Assembly (NCBI GenBank): GCA_003402735.1
Contig: QQNE01000030.1
Span: 1 to 43,815 of the forward strand
Length of the DNA: 43,815 nt
From: Verrucomicrobiota bacterium
GTDB taxonomy: Bacteria > Verrucomicrobiota > Verrucomicrobiia > Verrucomicrobiales > DEV007
Direction of reading: 5' to 3'
Position 1 is the stretch's first letter, and every line of letters starts with the position of its first letter. Below the pieces are notes generated by a model. It was given only the letters and a program-made list of their open reading frames with translations, searched no databases and was not told where the DNA came from. Of the stretch, positions 1 through 9,040 are shown one piece after another. Position numbers and translations under genes: made by a program.

Positions 1-208
1 GGAGAAAACCCGCAGCCAGCTTGGGTTGGGAGACGAAGAACCAGCCGTAAGGGATCAGCAAGCTCAGCCCGGCGAGGGTGATGTGATCCGCCGTGAGGCC
101 GAAGCGTTGCAGCGGTTTGACGGCTGCGCCCAGCCAGCGGGTGCGAGCCAAGGCGAACGCCTGTTGACGCTCTCTCTCCAGATCCGCGAAGTCGTTGAGA
201 CTGCCCAC
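1..208 (-). CDS. CDP-alcohol phosphatidyltransferase family protein, N-terminal part
   Basis: Only the first 69 codons lie in the window; the gene runs off the left edge. The visible protein begins with a charged amphipathic stretch and then carries the segment LTADHITLAGLSLLIPYG. This matches the entry of CDP-alcohol phosphatidyltransferases, where a 'LTxxxITLxG' stretch opens the first membrane helix ahead of the catalytic DG...AR...G...D motif, which lies outside the window. Such enzymes transfer a phosphatidyl group from a CDP-lipid to an alcohol in the inner membrane. The reading frame has a stop 17 codons upstream of a GTG, and that GTG is the only ordinary start I see. It lies 57 bases downstream of the PHP-domain gene on the same strand, so co-transcription is likely. 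The substrate cannot be told from this fragment. Confidence 0.6.
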   Translation of the reverse strand, partial: MGSLNDFADLERERQQAFALARTRWLGAAVKPLQRFGLTADHITLAGLSLLIPYGWFFVSQPKLAAGFL

Positions 209-265
209 CGTGCCTACCGTTGGTTCTGTTGGAACCGTTCGCTGCCCGGCCCGAGCCGGTATGGT

Positions 266-1165
266 TCAGGCGGGGGCGAGGTCCTTCTGTAGCTTGGGGG
301 AGGTTTGGAAGCGGCGCAAGTTCTTCCGGATGGATCGCTTTTCCATGGCCTCGGCGAGCGTGATCCACATGGACTTGGAGACGTGCCACGCGCGCAGCCA
401 GGCCGTTTTTTCGGGTGCGCGGGCGTGGGATTCACGGCCCAGGTGGGAAGTCATGAGCTCGAAGGCGTGGTGCGGATCGAGCGGCGGGGCGGCCACGTCC
501 ATCAGGCAACCGTAACCCAATTCCCCCGGGAAATGGGCGTCCGAACCGTGAGCAAAGAAGCCGGCTCCCGCCAGGTCGAGAAACTCCTCCGTGATGCTCT
601 GGGTCAAGCTCATGCGGCGATGGGTGTCCGGCAGCACCCGGGAACAGAGCTGACCGACCATTTTCAGGCAGTCATCATAACAGTTGTTGCTCACTTCCAC
701 CCCCCCGATCCGCCCGGCCAGGGTCGCGGCCAGTTCTTCCCCGTAAAAATCGACCGCCCCGGTGGTTCCGCGCGTGAAGGGGTGGGGAAGAAAGGCGGCC
801 ATGCCTTCGCGCGAGGAGATCAGATCCACCGTCTGTTCCACGCTAAGCCGATAGGGTTCCAGGAGCCCCGATGCAACCCGGTCGCGATACCAGGATGGGT
901 CACTGCCAAAAACGACGATGTCGAGACCTTCGCGGGTCAGGACTTCAACCCCCGGCAGCAAAACGGTTCTCGCGCCGGACGGCCTGTGCTTTGCCAAGAG
1001 TTCAAAGGATTCTCTCGGGCGCTTCCAATTGTGTTCGGAAACCACCACAACTCCCAGATCGTGCCGACCGAAGGCGTTCCAGATCCGCCAAGCTTTTTTC
1101 GCTTCTCGCCGACCAAAGCGGAAGTTCGGGTGAAAGTGGTAGTCGACAAAAAGCTGGTGACCCAT
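266..1165 (-). CDS. PHP-domain metal-dependent phosphoesterase
   Basis: A 299-residue cytoplasmic protein of the PHP superfamily, metal-dependent phosphoesterases related to histidinol phosphatase and to the PHP domain of DNA polymerase III. The metal-binding motifs are visible in order: HFHPN near residue 10 (the HxH motif), VSEHN near residue 42, LPGVEV near residue 70, LPHPFTRG near residue 125, and HGSDAH near residue 207. The last 60 residues are basic and lie outside the core fold. There is no signal peptide. The start is an ATG. The gene precedes a CDP-alcohol phosphatidyltransferase on the same strand, which hints at a role in lipid head-group or phosphate-ester metabolism, but that is inference only. 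The family is clear; the substrate is unknown. Confidence 0.75.
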   Translation of the reverse strand: MGHQLFVDYHFHPNFRFGRREAKKAWRIWNAFGRHDLGVVVVSEHNWKRPRESFELLAKHRPSGARTVLLPGVEVLTREGLDIVVFGSDPSWYRDRVASGLLEPYRLSVEQTVDLISSREGMAAFLPHPFTRGTTGAVDFYGEELAATLAGRIGGVEVSNNCYDDCLKMVGQLCSRVLPDTHRRMSLTQSITEEFLDLAGAGFFAHGSDAHFPGELGYGCLMDVAAPPLDPHHAFELMTSHLGRESHARAPEKTAWLRAWHVSKSMWITLAEAMEKRSIRKNLRRFQTSPKLQKDLAPA

Positions 1166-1347
1166 GAACGCGTGGACTTGGGAACGATTCTAAACCGGTT
1201 TTTCTCAGTTGTCTCCGCTCGGGAGCGGATTTCGGGCCACACCGGGCGGGCCTAAGATTTTTTCAGTCCGGCCGATCTCGGCGGGCCCGGGTGGTTTGAC
1301 GGGTCCGGCGGTCCATGACCTCGAATTTTGTTTCCGGATCCGCGCCA

Positions 1348-1857
1348 TCACCGAGGTTCATCTTCCCGCAAAGCGAGCGGCGGGTCGAGGATTTCCTTGA
1401 GGATCACGGCGTCGCGGATGGCTTGGGGCGTGATCCGCGCGGTCCCGGAGGCGGGGAGGCGACGAGGAAGACGCGCCGGGAGATGCATGCGCGTGGCGGG
1501 GGCGACCGGCGGCACGATCATTGGGAGCGAAGCCGGGGCCGGAGTTGGAGCGGAAACCGGGATGGGTGGGGGCGCGGGCTGAGCCGAGAGAACCTGGGCC
1601 TGCCGCATCGCTTCGAGAATCTGTTTCCAATCCTGCAGAGTCCGGGGAGGATTGGGTGGGGAGGACGGCTGGGGAATCGGTGGAGGCGCGGAGCCGACCG
1701 AATTGGGTCGGGGAGGTTGGAGGTCTTCGTCCGCAAAGAGATCTTCCGTGGGGGCGGAGCCTACGATCCCCTTCAGTTTTGCCACCAGCCACTGGAAAAA
1801 GGCGATGACGACCATCATCGCAATCACCCAGGGGAAGTCGGTCTCGGCAAAGATCAC
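1348..1857 (-). CDS. Small membrane-anchored proline-rich protein
   Basis: A 169-residue protein starting at a GTG. Residues 8-24 (PWVIAMMVVIAFFQWLV) form one membrane segment, followed by a long Pro/Ala-rich linker at about residues 50-140. The C-terminal block ITPQAIRDAVILKEILDPP looks folded and conserved. I recall similar short proteins, with an N-terminal anchor and a terminal 'AIVLxEILGPP' motif, beside flotillin genes in planctomycetes and verrucomicrobia, but no function is known to me. It follows floA by about 50 bases on the same strand and is probably the last gene of the secA-nfeD-floA transcript. Its position suggests a partner of the flotillin scaffold; that is inference. Confidence 0.6.
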   Translation of the reverse strand: MIFAETDFPWVIAMMVVIAFFQWLVAKLKGIVGSAPTEDLFADEDLQPPRPNSVGSAPPPIPQPSSPPNPPRTLQDWKQILEAMRQAQVLSAQPAPPPIPVSAPTPAPASLPMIVPPVAPATRMHLPARLPRRLPASGTARITPQAIRDAVILKEILDPPLALREDEPR

Positions 1858-1908
1858 GGCGGGCTGCGGGTTGGGGCGGGGCGCGAACGAGGTGAGGAGA
1901 CGGTCGGC

Positions 1909-3006
1909 CTATTTCGGCGTGTCGTCCGGCTTCTGACCGGCCGCGATGCTCTCGCGCATTTCGGTATCGGCCAGGATGTTGCGGTAACGGGTGTAGTCCA
2001 TGACGCCGAGGCGTCCGTTGCGGAAAGCCTCGGCGATGGCCAGGGGGATCTGGGCTTCGGCTTCGATGACCCGGGCGCGCATTTCCTGAGCCTTGGCCTG
2101 CATCTCTTGTTCGGTGGCCACCGCGGCGGCGCGGCGCACCTCGGCCTTGGCCCGGGCGATCTCCTTGTCGGCTTCGGCTTGCTCGATTTGGAGCTTGGCT
2201 CCGCGGTTGGTTCCCAAATCGACATCGGCGATGTCGATCGAGAGGATTTCGAAGGCGGTGTGGGCATCGAGCCCCTTGGAGAGGACCAGTTTGGAGATGT
2301 GGTCGGGGTTTTCGAGGACGCTTTGGTAACTCTTTGAAGAACCGATCGAGGTCACGATGCCTTCGCCGACCCGCGCGATGATGGTTTCCTCGGTGGCGCC
2401 GCCGATGAACCGATCGAGATTGGTGCGCACGGTGACCCGGGCGCGGGCGAAGACGGAGACACCGTCGAGGGCCACGGCCTCAATCTTGTTCATGCCGCCC
2501 GGAGTGGTTTGAGGCGGGCAATCGATGACGGCGGGATTGATGCTGGTGCGGACCGCTTCGAGGACGGTTTTCCGGGTTCCCTTGACGGCGAGGTCGATGG
2601 CGCAGGCGCGATCGAAGCTGAGACCGAGACCGGCCTTGTCGGCGGCGATGAGGGCGAGGATGACGTGATCGACATCGCCACCCGCGAGGTAGTGGGCCTC
2701 GAGCTGGTCGGTGTTGATGTTGAGCCCGGCCTTGCAGGCGGTGATGCGGTTGTTGACCATCAATTCAACCGGAACCTTGCGCAACCACATGGCCACCAAG
2801 GTGAGCATGCTGACCGGAGCATTGGAGACGACGGCGCGCAGCCAGATGTTGAAAAACCGGATGACGATGAAGGAGAAGACGATCGCGAGGACGGCGACGA
2901 CGGCGATGAGAATGAAGCCGAAGCTCGAGGATGAGAAGAACTGCAGCAGGCTGGAAACGGGATCCATGATGACTTCGAAATTGTTGGGGACGAGGATCTT
3001 TGTCAA
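1909..3006 (-). CDS. floA: Flotillin-like protein FloA (UPF0365 family)
   Basis: Bacterial flotillin-like scaffold protein that forms oligomeric membrane microdomains. A hydrophobic segment lies at about residues 28-50. The SPFH-like region follows ([19 protein letters not shown] onward), with the family blocks [19 protein letters not shown] and [22 protein letters not shown] helical Glu/Ala-rich stretch ([20 protein letters not shown]) near residues 275-330 should form the coiled coil used in oligomerisation. The first possible start is a TTG overlapping the stop of the nfeD-like gene (TTGA), which implies translational coupling. An ATG 13 codons in (position 2967) would give a 352-residue protein and is an equally reasonable start. 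Usual family length is about 320-340 residues. Gene order secA-nfeD-floA fits the well-known pairing of NfeD and flotillin genes. Confidence 0.88.
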   Translation of the reverse strand: MTKILVPNNFEVIMDPVSSLLQFFSSSSFGFILIAVVAVLAIVFSFIVIRFFNIWLRAVVSNAPVSMLTLVAMWLRKVPVELMVNNRITACKAGLNINTDQLEAHYLAGGDVDHVILALIAADKAGLGLSFDRACAIDLAVKGTRKTVLEAVRTSINPAVIDCPPQTTPGGMNKIEAVALDGVSVFARARVTVRTNLDRFIGGATEETIIARVGEGIVTSIGSSKSYQSVLENPDHISKLVLSKGLDAHTAFEILSIDIADVDLGTNRGAKLQIEQAEADKEIARAKAEVRRAAAVATEQEMQAKAQEMRARVIEAEAQIPLAIAEAFRNGRLGVMDYTRYRNILADTEMRESIAAGQKPDDTPK

Positions 3007-3494
3007 ACTCCGTTTGCCGGGGGAATGGGGCGCACCACGATGGCGATGCCGTCGACTTTCACGATTTCCACGGCGCAGCCCGGTTCGACCGTTTCGAGTT
3101 GGGAGATGACGTCCAGCCGCTGATCACCGAATTGTGCTTTGCCCCCGGGTTGCAGCCTGCAGACGGTGATGCCTTTCTGCCCCACCAAGGTGCGGGTCGC
3201 TTCCACATAATCGTTCTGACCCGCGGTGGCGCGGTTCGTCATTCTGGAACCGAAGAAGGAGCTGCGGAAGTGGTGCATCCAGTGTCGCATCATGAGGATG
3301 GTGATGGTGAGCACGGCGGCCGAGGTGGCGGCTCCGACGGCGACGCCATGGCAGGCGAAGGCGAGACTGATCCCGACGAGGACGGCCAGAATGCCGACCG
3401 CGCCGATGACGCCTCCGGGGACATACATTTCCACCCAGAACAGGCCCAGACCCGCCACGAAGAGCAAGAGGATGGTCAGGTCCTGGGTGGGCAT
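3003..3494 (-). CDS. nfeD: NfeD-like membrane protein
   Basis: A 163-residue short-form NfeD protein: N-terminal membrane helices ([19 protein letters not shown], then [20 protein letters not shown] and [17 protein letters not shown]), then a C-terminal soluble OB-fold domain. That domain carries the typical pattern [20 protein letters not shown]...DVISQ, followed by a C-terminal '[14 protein letters not shown]' strand. NfeD proteins partner flotillins/stomatins in the membrane. There is no protease domain, so this is the truncated class. I chose the ATG at 3494: an in-frame extension to 3581 would overlap secA and adds a basic, non-membrane tail. The stop overlaps the floA start, and the gene follows secA by 38 bases, so the three genes look like one operon. 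Confidence 0.82.
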   Translation of the reverse strand: MPTQDLTILLLFVAGLGLFWVEMYVPGGVIGAVGILAVLVGISLAFACHGVAVGAATSAAVLTITILMMRHWMHHFRSSFFGSRMTNRATAGQNDYVEATRTLVGQKGITVCRLQPGGKAQFGDQRLDVISQLETVEPGCAVEIVKVDGIAIVVRPIPPANGV

Positions 3495-3532
3495 GGGAAT
3501 TGTGGATTGCGGAGTGGGGATTGCGGCTTTTT

Positions 3533-6500
3533 CTAGGCTTTTCTGCCGCAGCATTGCTTGAATTTTTTGCCGCTTCCGCACGAACAGGGATCGTTGCGGC
3601 CGACCTTGGGGGCCTCTCTCCGCACCTGGATCTGAAGGAGGGGGAGCTCGATTTCACCGGGGCCGCCGCCCAGCGAAGAGTCTTGGGCCGCGGCCGAGGG
3701 AGCGGCGGCGATGCGGTCCTGGGGCTGCGGAGCCGGTCGCTCACCGAACAGGGTGGCCAGATCGGTGCGCCCGCTCGAGATTTTGCCGAGGAAGGATTGG
3801 AAGCCCTCGGGGTTGGTGGTGCTGCGGAAGAGATTGTTGAGGATCTCCAGTTTGATGCTGCCCATCAGGCCGACAAAGAGGTCGTATCCCTCCTTTTTGT
3901 ATTCCACGAGTGGATCCTTTTGGCCCTGGGCGCGAAGACCGATCCCCTCCCGGAGACCATCCATGGCGTAGAGGTGTTCCCGCCAGAGGTTGTCGATGGC
4001 GGAGAGGATGATGTAGCGCTCCAGTTCCTCGGCATGGTCCGGATTTTCGTGGGCCATCTTGAGGTCGTAGGCGGCGCGGATTCGTTTGCCCACCAGATCC
4101 ACGATCTCGTCCGCTCCCTTGCCGCGCAGTTCATCGGCGGCTTTGCCGGTGAGGCGGATGGGGAAGGTCATATTCACCCAGTGGATCAGGGCATCGTGAC
4201 CGGTGCCGGTTCCTTCTTCCTCCAGGGCCAGGAATTCCTGGACCCGGGCGGGGAGAGCCTCCTCGATCACCTCGAGGATGAGGGCATGAGGATCCTCGGT
4301 TTGGATGACTTCGTTGCGGTAGCCGTAAATCACGGACCGCTGCTGGTTCATGACGTCGTCGTACTGCAGCACCCACTTGCGGCGCAAGTAATTGCGTTCT
4401 TCCACCCGCTTCTGCGCCATCTCGATGGTGCGGGTCAGCAGGGTGCCCTCAAGCTCCTGACCTTCCTCGAGCTTGAGTTGCTCCATCAGCTTCGTCATGC
4501 GGTCGGAAGCGCCGTATTGCCGCATCAGATCGTCTTCGAAACTGACGTAAAAAATCGATTCCCCGGGGTCGCCTTGACGGGCGGAACGGCCGCGCAACTG
4601 GCGGTCGATCCGGCGCGAGGGGTGCCGTTCCGTGCCGATCACGAGGAGGCCACCCAGTTCGGTCACGTTGGGCCCCAGTTTGATGTCGGTGCCACGGCCC
4701 GCCATGTTGGTCGCCACGGTCACGGCTCCCTTCATGCCGGCGCGGGCGACGATCTCCGCCTCCTGCCGATGGTGCTTGGCGTTGAGCACGTTGTGGATGA
4801 TCTTTTCACGGCTCAGCATTTTCGAGAGGATTTCGGAGGAGCGCTCGCTCGCGGTTCCCAGCAGCATCGGTTGGCCCTTGGCATGGCGTTCCCGGACCTG
4901 GTTGACCACGGCGTTGAGCTTCTCCCGTTGCGACTTGTAAACCTTGTCGTTTTGGTCGATCCGCCGGATCGGGCGGTTGGTCGGCACCACCAGGACATCG
5001 ACGTGATAGATGTCGTGAAACTCGGCCGCCTCGGTCTCGGCGGTCCCGGTCATCCCGGCCATTTTTTCGTAGAGACGGAAGTAATTCTGGATCGTGATGG
5101 TGGCCAGGGTCTGGGTTTCCTGATCGATGCGCACGTTTTCCTTGGCTTCGACGGCTTGGTGAAGGCCATCGCTCCAGCGGCGTCCGGGCATGGGGCGCCC
5201 GGTGTTTTCGTCCAGGATCACGACCTTGTTGTCCGCCACCATGTAATCGACATCTTTCTCATACAGGCAATACGCCTTCAGCAACTGGCTGATGGAGTGC
5301 ATCTTCTGCGCCTGGCCATCCATGGAGGTCTGGAGATCGTCCTTGGCCTTTTCCTTCTGGGCATCGTCCAGCGCGGCGTTGCCATCGATCTCGGAGAAAG
5401 CCTCGGCCAGGTCGGGCAGCAGGAAGGATTGCGGATCGTCCGGGTTGAGATATTCGCGTCCCTTTTCGCTCAGGTCGGCGTCGTGCTGTTTTTCGTCGAT
5501 GGTGAAATAGAGTTCCTCCTTCAGCGCGAAGAGCTCCTTCTTTTGGGTGTCCTGGTAGAAGGAGAGTTCCGCCTTGTCGACAGCGCGGCGGACCTCCGGT
5601 TCCTCGAGCATGCGCTGGAGGATGCGGTGCCGGGGCTGACCGAGTTTGACCTTGAAAAGATTCAGTCCGACGGCATCCCAGTCCGCAGCTTCCTGGGCCT
5701 TCTTGGCTTCGTTGGCGAAGCCGTTGCAAAGGAGGATCTGCTTTTTGACCAGTTGTTGGACGATCGGTTGGAAGCGCTTGAACTGCGGAGCCATGGGCGA
5801 GGCCACCGGACCGCTGATGATCAGGGGGGTGCGCGCTTCGTCGATGAGCACGGAGTCCGCCTCGTCGATGAGGGCGAAGTAGTGGCCCCGTTGCACCTGG
5901 GTGGAGGCGGAGGTGGCCATGCCGTTGTCGCGCAGATAGTCGAAGCCGAACTCGCTGGCGGTGCCGTAGGTGATGTCGCAATGGTATTGTTCCCGGCGGA
6001 CGTGGGGAGGCTGATTGTTCTGGATGCAGCCGACCGTGAGCCCGAGCCAGCGGAAGAGTTGCCCCATCCATTCGGAGTCCCGGCGCGCCAGGTAATCGTT
6101 GACCGTGACCACGTGGACGCCGAGTCCGGTCAGGGCGTTGAGGAAGACCGGCAGGGTGGCGACGAGGGTCTTCCCTTCGCCGGTGGCCATTTCCGCGATC
6201 ATGCCCTTGTGGAGACCGATGCCGCCGATGAGCTGGACATCGAAGTGAACCATCTCCCAGGTCAACGGCTGGTCGGAGACCAGGATCGAGGTTCCGCTGA
6301 GGCGACGCGCGGTGTTCTTGACCACGGCGAGGGCTTCGGTGGTGATTTGATCGAGGTAAGCGGCCCGGAGCGGGGGAAACTTGTCCCGCATTTCGTGATA
6401 CTCCTGCTGGACCTGGACGACGGCCTCGGCGCGGGCTGCGGCGTCGTCATGGGTCGCCAGACTCCGGAGATGAGCTGCCTTGGGGCCGGCTTCGGGGAAG

Positions 6501-6781
6501 TCATTCGACAACGATTCCAACCGGTCGCCCCAGTTGTTGAGCAGAGCGGAGAGTTCGCCTGCGGGCAGGGACTCCAGTTTGCGGCGCGAGAAATATTCCA
6601 CGTCGTCGGCATAGCGGGCCAAGTAGGCCTTCCACTCGGCGGTTTTGGCGCGCAGAGCGTCGTCCGGCAGCGATTGCAACCCGGTCTCGATCCGGTTGAT
6701 TTCCTGGACCATGGGCCAGAAGCGCCGAAGCCGACGTTGGTTTTGGCTGCCCACGATCTTTTTGAGAATCCACTTTACCAT
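3533..6781 (-). CDS. secA: Protein translocase ATPase SecA
   Basis: Motor ATPase of the Sec pathway, driving preproteins through SecYEG at the inner membrane. Seen in order: N-terminus with GSQNQRRLRR; Walker A MATGEGKT at about 198-205; VTVNDYLARRDSEWM; DEAD-type IDEADSVLIDEARTPLIISG; VDYMVADNKVVILDENTGR; MAGMTGTAETEAAEF; TNMAGRGTDIKLG; RQLRGRSARQGDPG; and a terminal zinc-binding SEC-C motif, NDPCSCGSGKKFKQCC. At 1082 residues it is about 180 longer than E. coli SecA (901). Two additions explain this: roughly 95 residues before Walker A and roughly 95 in the preprotein cross-linking domain (around LLCNGFANEAKKAQEA). I recall comparable segments in Bacteroidota SecA. The first ATG has no clear Shine-Dalgarno sequence. 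It heads the secA-nfeD-floA run. Confidence 0.98.
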   Translation of the reverse strand: MVKWILKKIVGSQNQRRLRRFWPMVQEINRIETGLQSLPDDALRAKTAEWKAYLARYADDVEYFSRRKLESLPAGELSALLNNWGDRLESLSNDFPEAGPKAAHLRSLATHDDAAARAEAVVQVQQEYHEMRDKFPPLRAAYLDQITTEALAVVKNTARRLSGTSILVSDQPLTWEMVHFDVQLIGGIGLHKGMIAEMATGEGKTLVATLPVFLNALTGLGVHVVTVNDYLARRDSEWMGQLFRWLGLTVGCIQNNQPPHVRREQYHCDITYGTASEFGFDYLRDNGMATSASTQVQRGHYFALIDEADSVLIDEARTPLIISGPVASPMAPQFKRFQPIVQQLVKKQILLCNGFANEAKKAQEAADWDAVGLNLFKVKLGQPRHRILQRMLEEPEVRRAVDKAELSFYQDTQKKELFALKEELYFTIDEKQHDADLSEKGREYLNPDDPQSFLLPDLAEAFSEIDGNAALDDAQKEKAKDDLQTSMDGQAQKMHSISQLLKAYCLYEKDVDYMVADNKVVILDENTGRPMPGRRWSDGLHQAVEAKENVRIDQETQTLATITIQNYFRLYEKMAGMTGTAETEAAEFHDIYHVDVLVVPTNRPIRRIDQNDKVYKSQREKLNAVVNQVRERHAKGQPMLLGTASERSSEILSKMLSREKIIHNVLNAKHHRQEAEIVARAGMKGAVTVATNMAGRGTDIKLGPNVTELGGLLVIGTERHPSRRIDRQLRGRSARQGDPGESIFYVSFEDDLMRQYGASDRMTKLMEQLKLEEGQELEGTLLTRTIEMAQKRVEERNYLRRKWVLQYDDVMNQQRSVIYGYRNEVIQTEDPHALILEVIEEALPARVQEFLALEEEGTGTGHDALIHWVNMTFPIRLTGKAADELRGKGADEIVDLVGKRIRAAYDLKMAHENPDHAEELERYIILSAIDNLWREHLYAMDGLREGIGLRAQGQKDPLVEYKKEGYDLFVGLMGSIKLEILNNLFRSTTNPEGFQSFLGKISSGRTDLATLFGERPAPQPQDRIAAAPSAAAQDSSLGGGPGEIELPLLQIQVRREAPKVGRNDPCSCGSGKKFKQCCGRKA

Positions 6782-6861
6782 GTTTTCAGATGACGAAATT
6801 TGCGGGGGGAAAGCTCCGAGTGCCCGGCCCGGACCACCGGCGTTGCTGGAGCAGAAGAGAG

Positions 6862-6890
6862 TCGATAGCGCAGCATCAGGGTGGACTCAA
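6862..6890 (-). promoter_or_regulatory. Possible secA promoter
   Basis: On the minus strand the 190-base gap between secA and the divergent plus-strand gene contains TTGAGT, then 17 bases, then TATCGA. This is a weak sigma-70-like pair about 80 bases upstream of the secA start. I see no convincing equivalent for the plus-strand gene and no terminator in this gap. Matches are only 4/6 and 3/6, so this is a suggestion. Confidence 0.25.
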
Positions 6891-6971
6891 GGGAACATCT
6901 TGACGAACCGGTGATGGGGCGGTTGTCTGAGAGGGTCGCCACCTCGCATTCGGTGAGGGGCGGGTGGGCGC

Positions 6972-9032
6972 ATGATCTCGTTTTCGTCGGCTCTGCGGAC
7001 TCGGTTCCTCTGGAAGGAGCTTTGGATCTTGGTGGCCTTTGGTCCGGTTTTGGGCGGGTCGGCACCGGGCCAGGCGGATCCGGGAGGGGCCCCGGTCAGC
7101 GTGTTCGATTTCCCGGAACTCACGGATTTCTTCGGCAACCTGGAGCGGGACGCGTTTCTGGCCTTGCAGCGCCGGGATTATGACGCGGCGGAGAGCGCTC
7201 TGGAGAAGCTCATCCGGGTGGCCCCCCGGGATCCTTTGGCCTACCTTCACCGGGCCAAGGTCCGCAGTTTGCAGGGGCGTCACGAGGAGGTCTGGCCGGA
7301 TTTGCGTCGGGCGGTGGAGCTCGGGTTTCGCGATGTCCGAGCGATCCAGGGGGACCGGGATTTCGGGCGGTTGTGGACCGACCCGCGATTCGACGGGCTT
7401 CTGGAGGAGGTGCAGAAACTGGCGACCGTTCCGCCGCCTCCCTTGGCCCCGTCAGCCGGGGTGGAAAACCGTGAGGCCAGGGTGGAGGAGGGCAACACGG
7501 CCTGGGATTTCCGGTTGGGCGCGTTCCGCAGTTTTTTCGTGTTCCCCAAGCCGTCTCCCGGCTCCGCCCCGACCATCGAGGGCCAGGGAGCGGCCGCCGA
7601 TCTTTTGCGCGGCTGGTTCAACGAGGGCGCGGCGGCGGGGAATTGGGGGGATCTCTACGACAACCGCGATGCCGGTCATTCGCCGATGAATCTGGCTGTG
7701 TTTCCGCAGTTCACCCGTCTTGTTTACGGTGAGGCCGCGTCCGCCCGAAGGTTGGGCCAGGGACCTCAGCTCCATTTTCTCTTCAACGCGGTCGCTCTGG
7801 GAAATTCCTCGACTGCGGTGACCGGGAGCTGGCGTTGGCGGAGTTTGCCGCGGCTCGCCTACACTTCCCGGGGCGGTCCGGCGCTGCTGCACGCGCAATT
7901 CCGCAGCAACCACCTCTACGTTTATCCGGAGCACCGCGACCACGATGCCGATCACTTTGGGGACGTCTTTCCGGCCAACACGCCCTATCTGTTGATTTCC
8001 CAGGGGTCGTCCGGTTCGGATCAGCCGTTTCTCAAGGCCATCGCCCTCACCTTGGCGGCTTTCCGGCCCGAGGCGAAAACCGCCTTGGCGCAGAGCGGCC
8101 TTCTCATGCCGACGCTCCAGATGATTCTGCGCCGCACTTATCGTGGCGGGCAGGATCACGGCACCGTTTCCGATTATTTCGCCGGTGAAGCCCATCCCAC
8201 CGTGTTCGACGCTGCGGGCTTGGATGAGGAGGCGATGGTTCGGCTGGCTCACCGCATGATTCCCGGAGAGCTTCCGCCCTTGGTGCAGCTTCGGGTGATC
8301 GAGGAGAGTCCATTGGTGCCCGGTCTGGACGAAGCCGCCGCGGGTGCGGAACAACTGTTCGACACGCCGGGCGCAATCGCGAGGGTGCACCGGACGCTGG
8401 CGTTCAACCGTCGCATGATCGTCAGCGCGAGGGAGAGCATGGATCTCCAGGGAAAGCCGCTGCAGTTCCGCTGGTCGGTGCTGCGCGGGGATCCCAAACG
8501 AATATCGATCCAGCCGTTGAACCCGGAATCGTCGGTGGTTGAGCTGAGAATCGGCTGGCACGAGCGGCGTCCGGTTCGCGAGGGGGAACGCCTCGTATCC
8601 AGTCGCGTCGATATCGGCGCGTTTGTGTCGAATGGCGTCCACGATTCCGCGCCCGGTTTGGTGACCACCTATTTCCCGGCGAATGTGCGGCGGCTCTACG
8701 ACCCGGATCGGCGCATCCAATCGGTGGATGGGACCGGCCCCAGAGAACTGGAGGCCTACACGGATCCGCTGATCGATGGACGACGGAAGTGGCGGGACGA
8801 CTTCGCCTACGATGCCTATGGGGTTTGCACCGGTTGGGTGCGGCGGATCGGAGAGCAGCGGCAGGAGTTCGGGGCGGACGGGCGGATCATCTTGAATCGG
8901 GCCCGGACCGGTGAGGTATTGGAGTCCAAAAGGGTCGGTTACCCGGCGCGGCCTTCCGAAGAAGGGGAGAGCGGTCGGCTGGAGTTGAGGCCAGAGATCA
9001 TCGAGACCGCGGATCCGGCACCCTCGAAATAA
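6972..9032 (+). CDS. Large exported protein of unknown function with TPR-like N-terminus
   Basis: A 686-residue protein I do not recognise. The N-terminus has basic residues and a hydrophobic stretch (LWILVAFGPVLGGSAPGQA), consistent with export. Residues 40-115 read as one or two tetratricopeptide-like helical pairs (LALQRRDYDAAESALEKLIRVAPRD...YLHRAKV...). From about residue 150 there is a long region rich in aromatic and charged blocks (WDFRLGAFRSFFVFP, LLRGWFNEGAAAGNWGDLYDNR, FRSNHLYVYPEHRDHDADHFGD). The last 200 residues look beta-rich (VELRIGWHERRPVREGERL, RVDIGAFVSNGVHDSAPG). Histidine- and aspartate-rich clusters such as HRDHDADHFGD could bind metal, but nothing proves it. It ends 8 bases before the longest form of the DUF1592 gene, so they may share a transcript and a periplasmic location. 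Confidence 0.7.
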   Translation: MISFSSALRTRFLWKELWILVAFGPVLGGSAPGQADPGGAPVSVFDFPELTDFFGNLERDAFLALQRRDYDAAESALEKLIRVAPRDPLAYLHRAKVRSLQGRHEEVWPDLRRAVELGFRDVRAIQGDRDFGRLWTDPRFDGLLEEVQKLATVPPPPLAPSAGVENREARVEEGNTAWDFRLGAFRSFFVFPKPSPGSAPTIEGQGAAADLLRGWFNEGAAAGNWGDLYDNRDAGHSPMNLAVFPQFTRLVYGEAASARRLGQGPQLHFLFNAVALGNSSTAVTGSWRWRSLPRLAYTSRGGPALLHAQFRSNHLYVYPEHRDHDADHFGDVFPANTPYLLISQGSSGSDQPFLKAIALTLAAFRPEAKTALAQSGLLMPTLQMILRRTYRGGQDHGTVSDYFAGEAHPTVFDAAGLDEEAMVRLAHRMIPGELPPLVQLRVIEESPLVPGLDEAAAGAEQLFDTPGAIARVHRTLAFNRRMIVSARESMDLQGKPLQFRWSVLRGDPKRISIQPLNPESSVVELRIGWHERRPVREGERLVSSRVDIGAFVSNGVHDSAPGLVTTYFPANVRRLYDPDRRIQSVDGTGPRELEAYTDPLIDGRRKWRDDFAYDAYGVCTGWVRRIGEQRQEFGADGRIILNRARTGEVLESKRVGYPARPSEEGESGRLELRPEIIETADPAPSK

Positions 9033-9040
9033 ACTCCGGG

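Noticed and set aside
1257..1320. GC-rich partial palindromes ahead of the PHP-domain gene that resemble a terminator
   Set aside because: Arms are imperfect and no T-run follows in either direction, so I do not call a terminator.
3500..6793. Open frame of 1097 codons on the plus strand
   Set aside because: Exact antisense of secA with no recognisable motif; a composition artefact.
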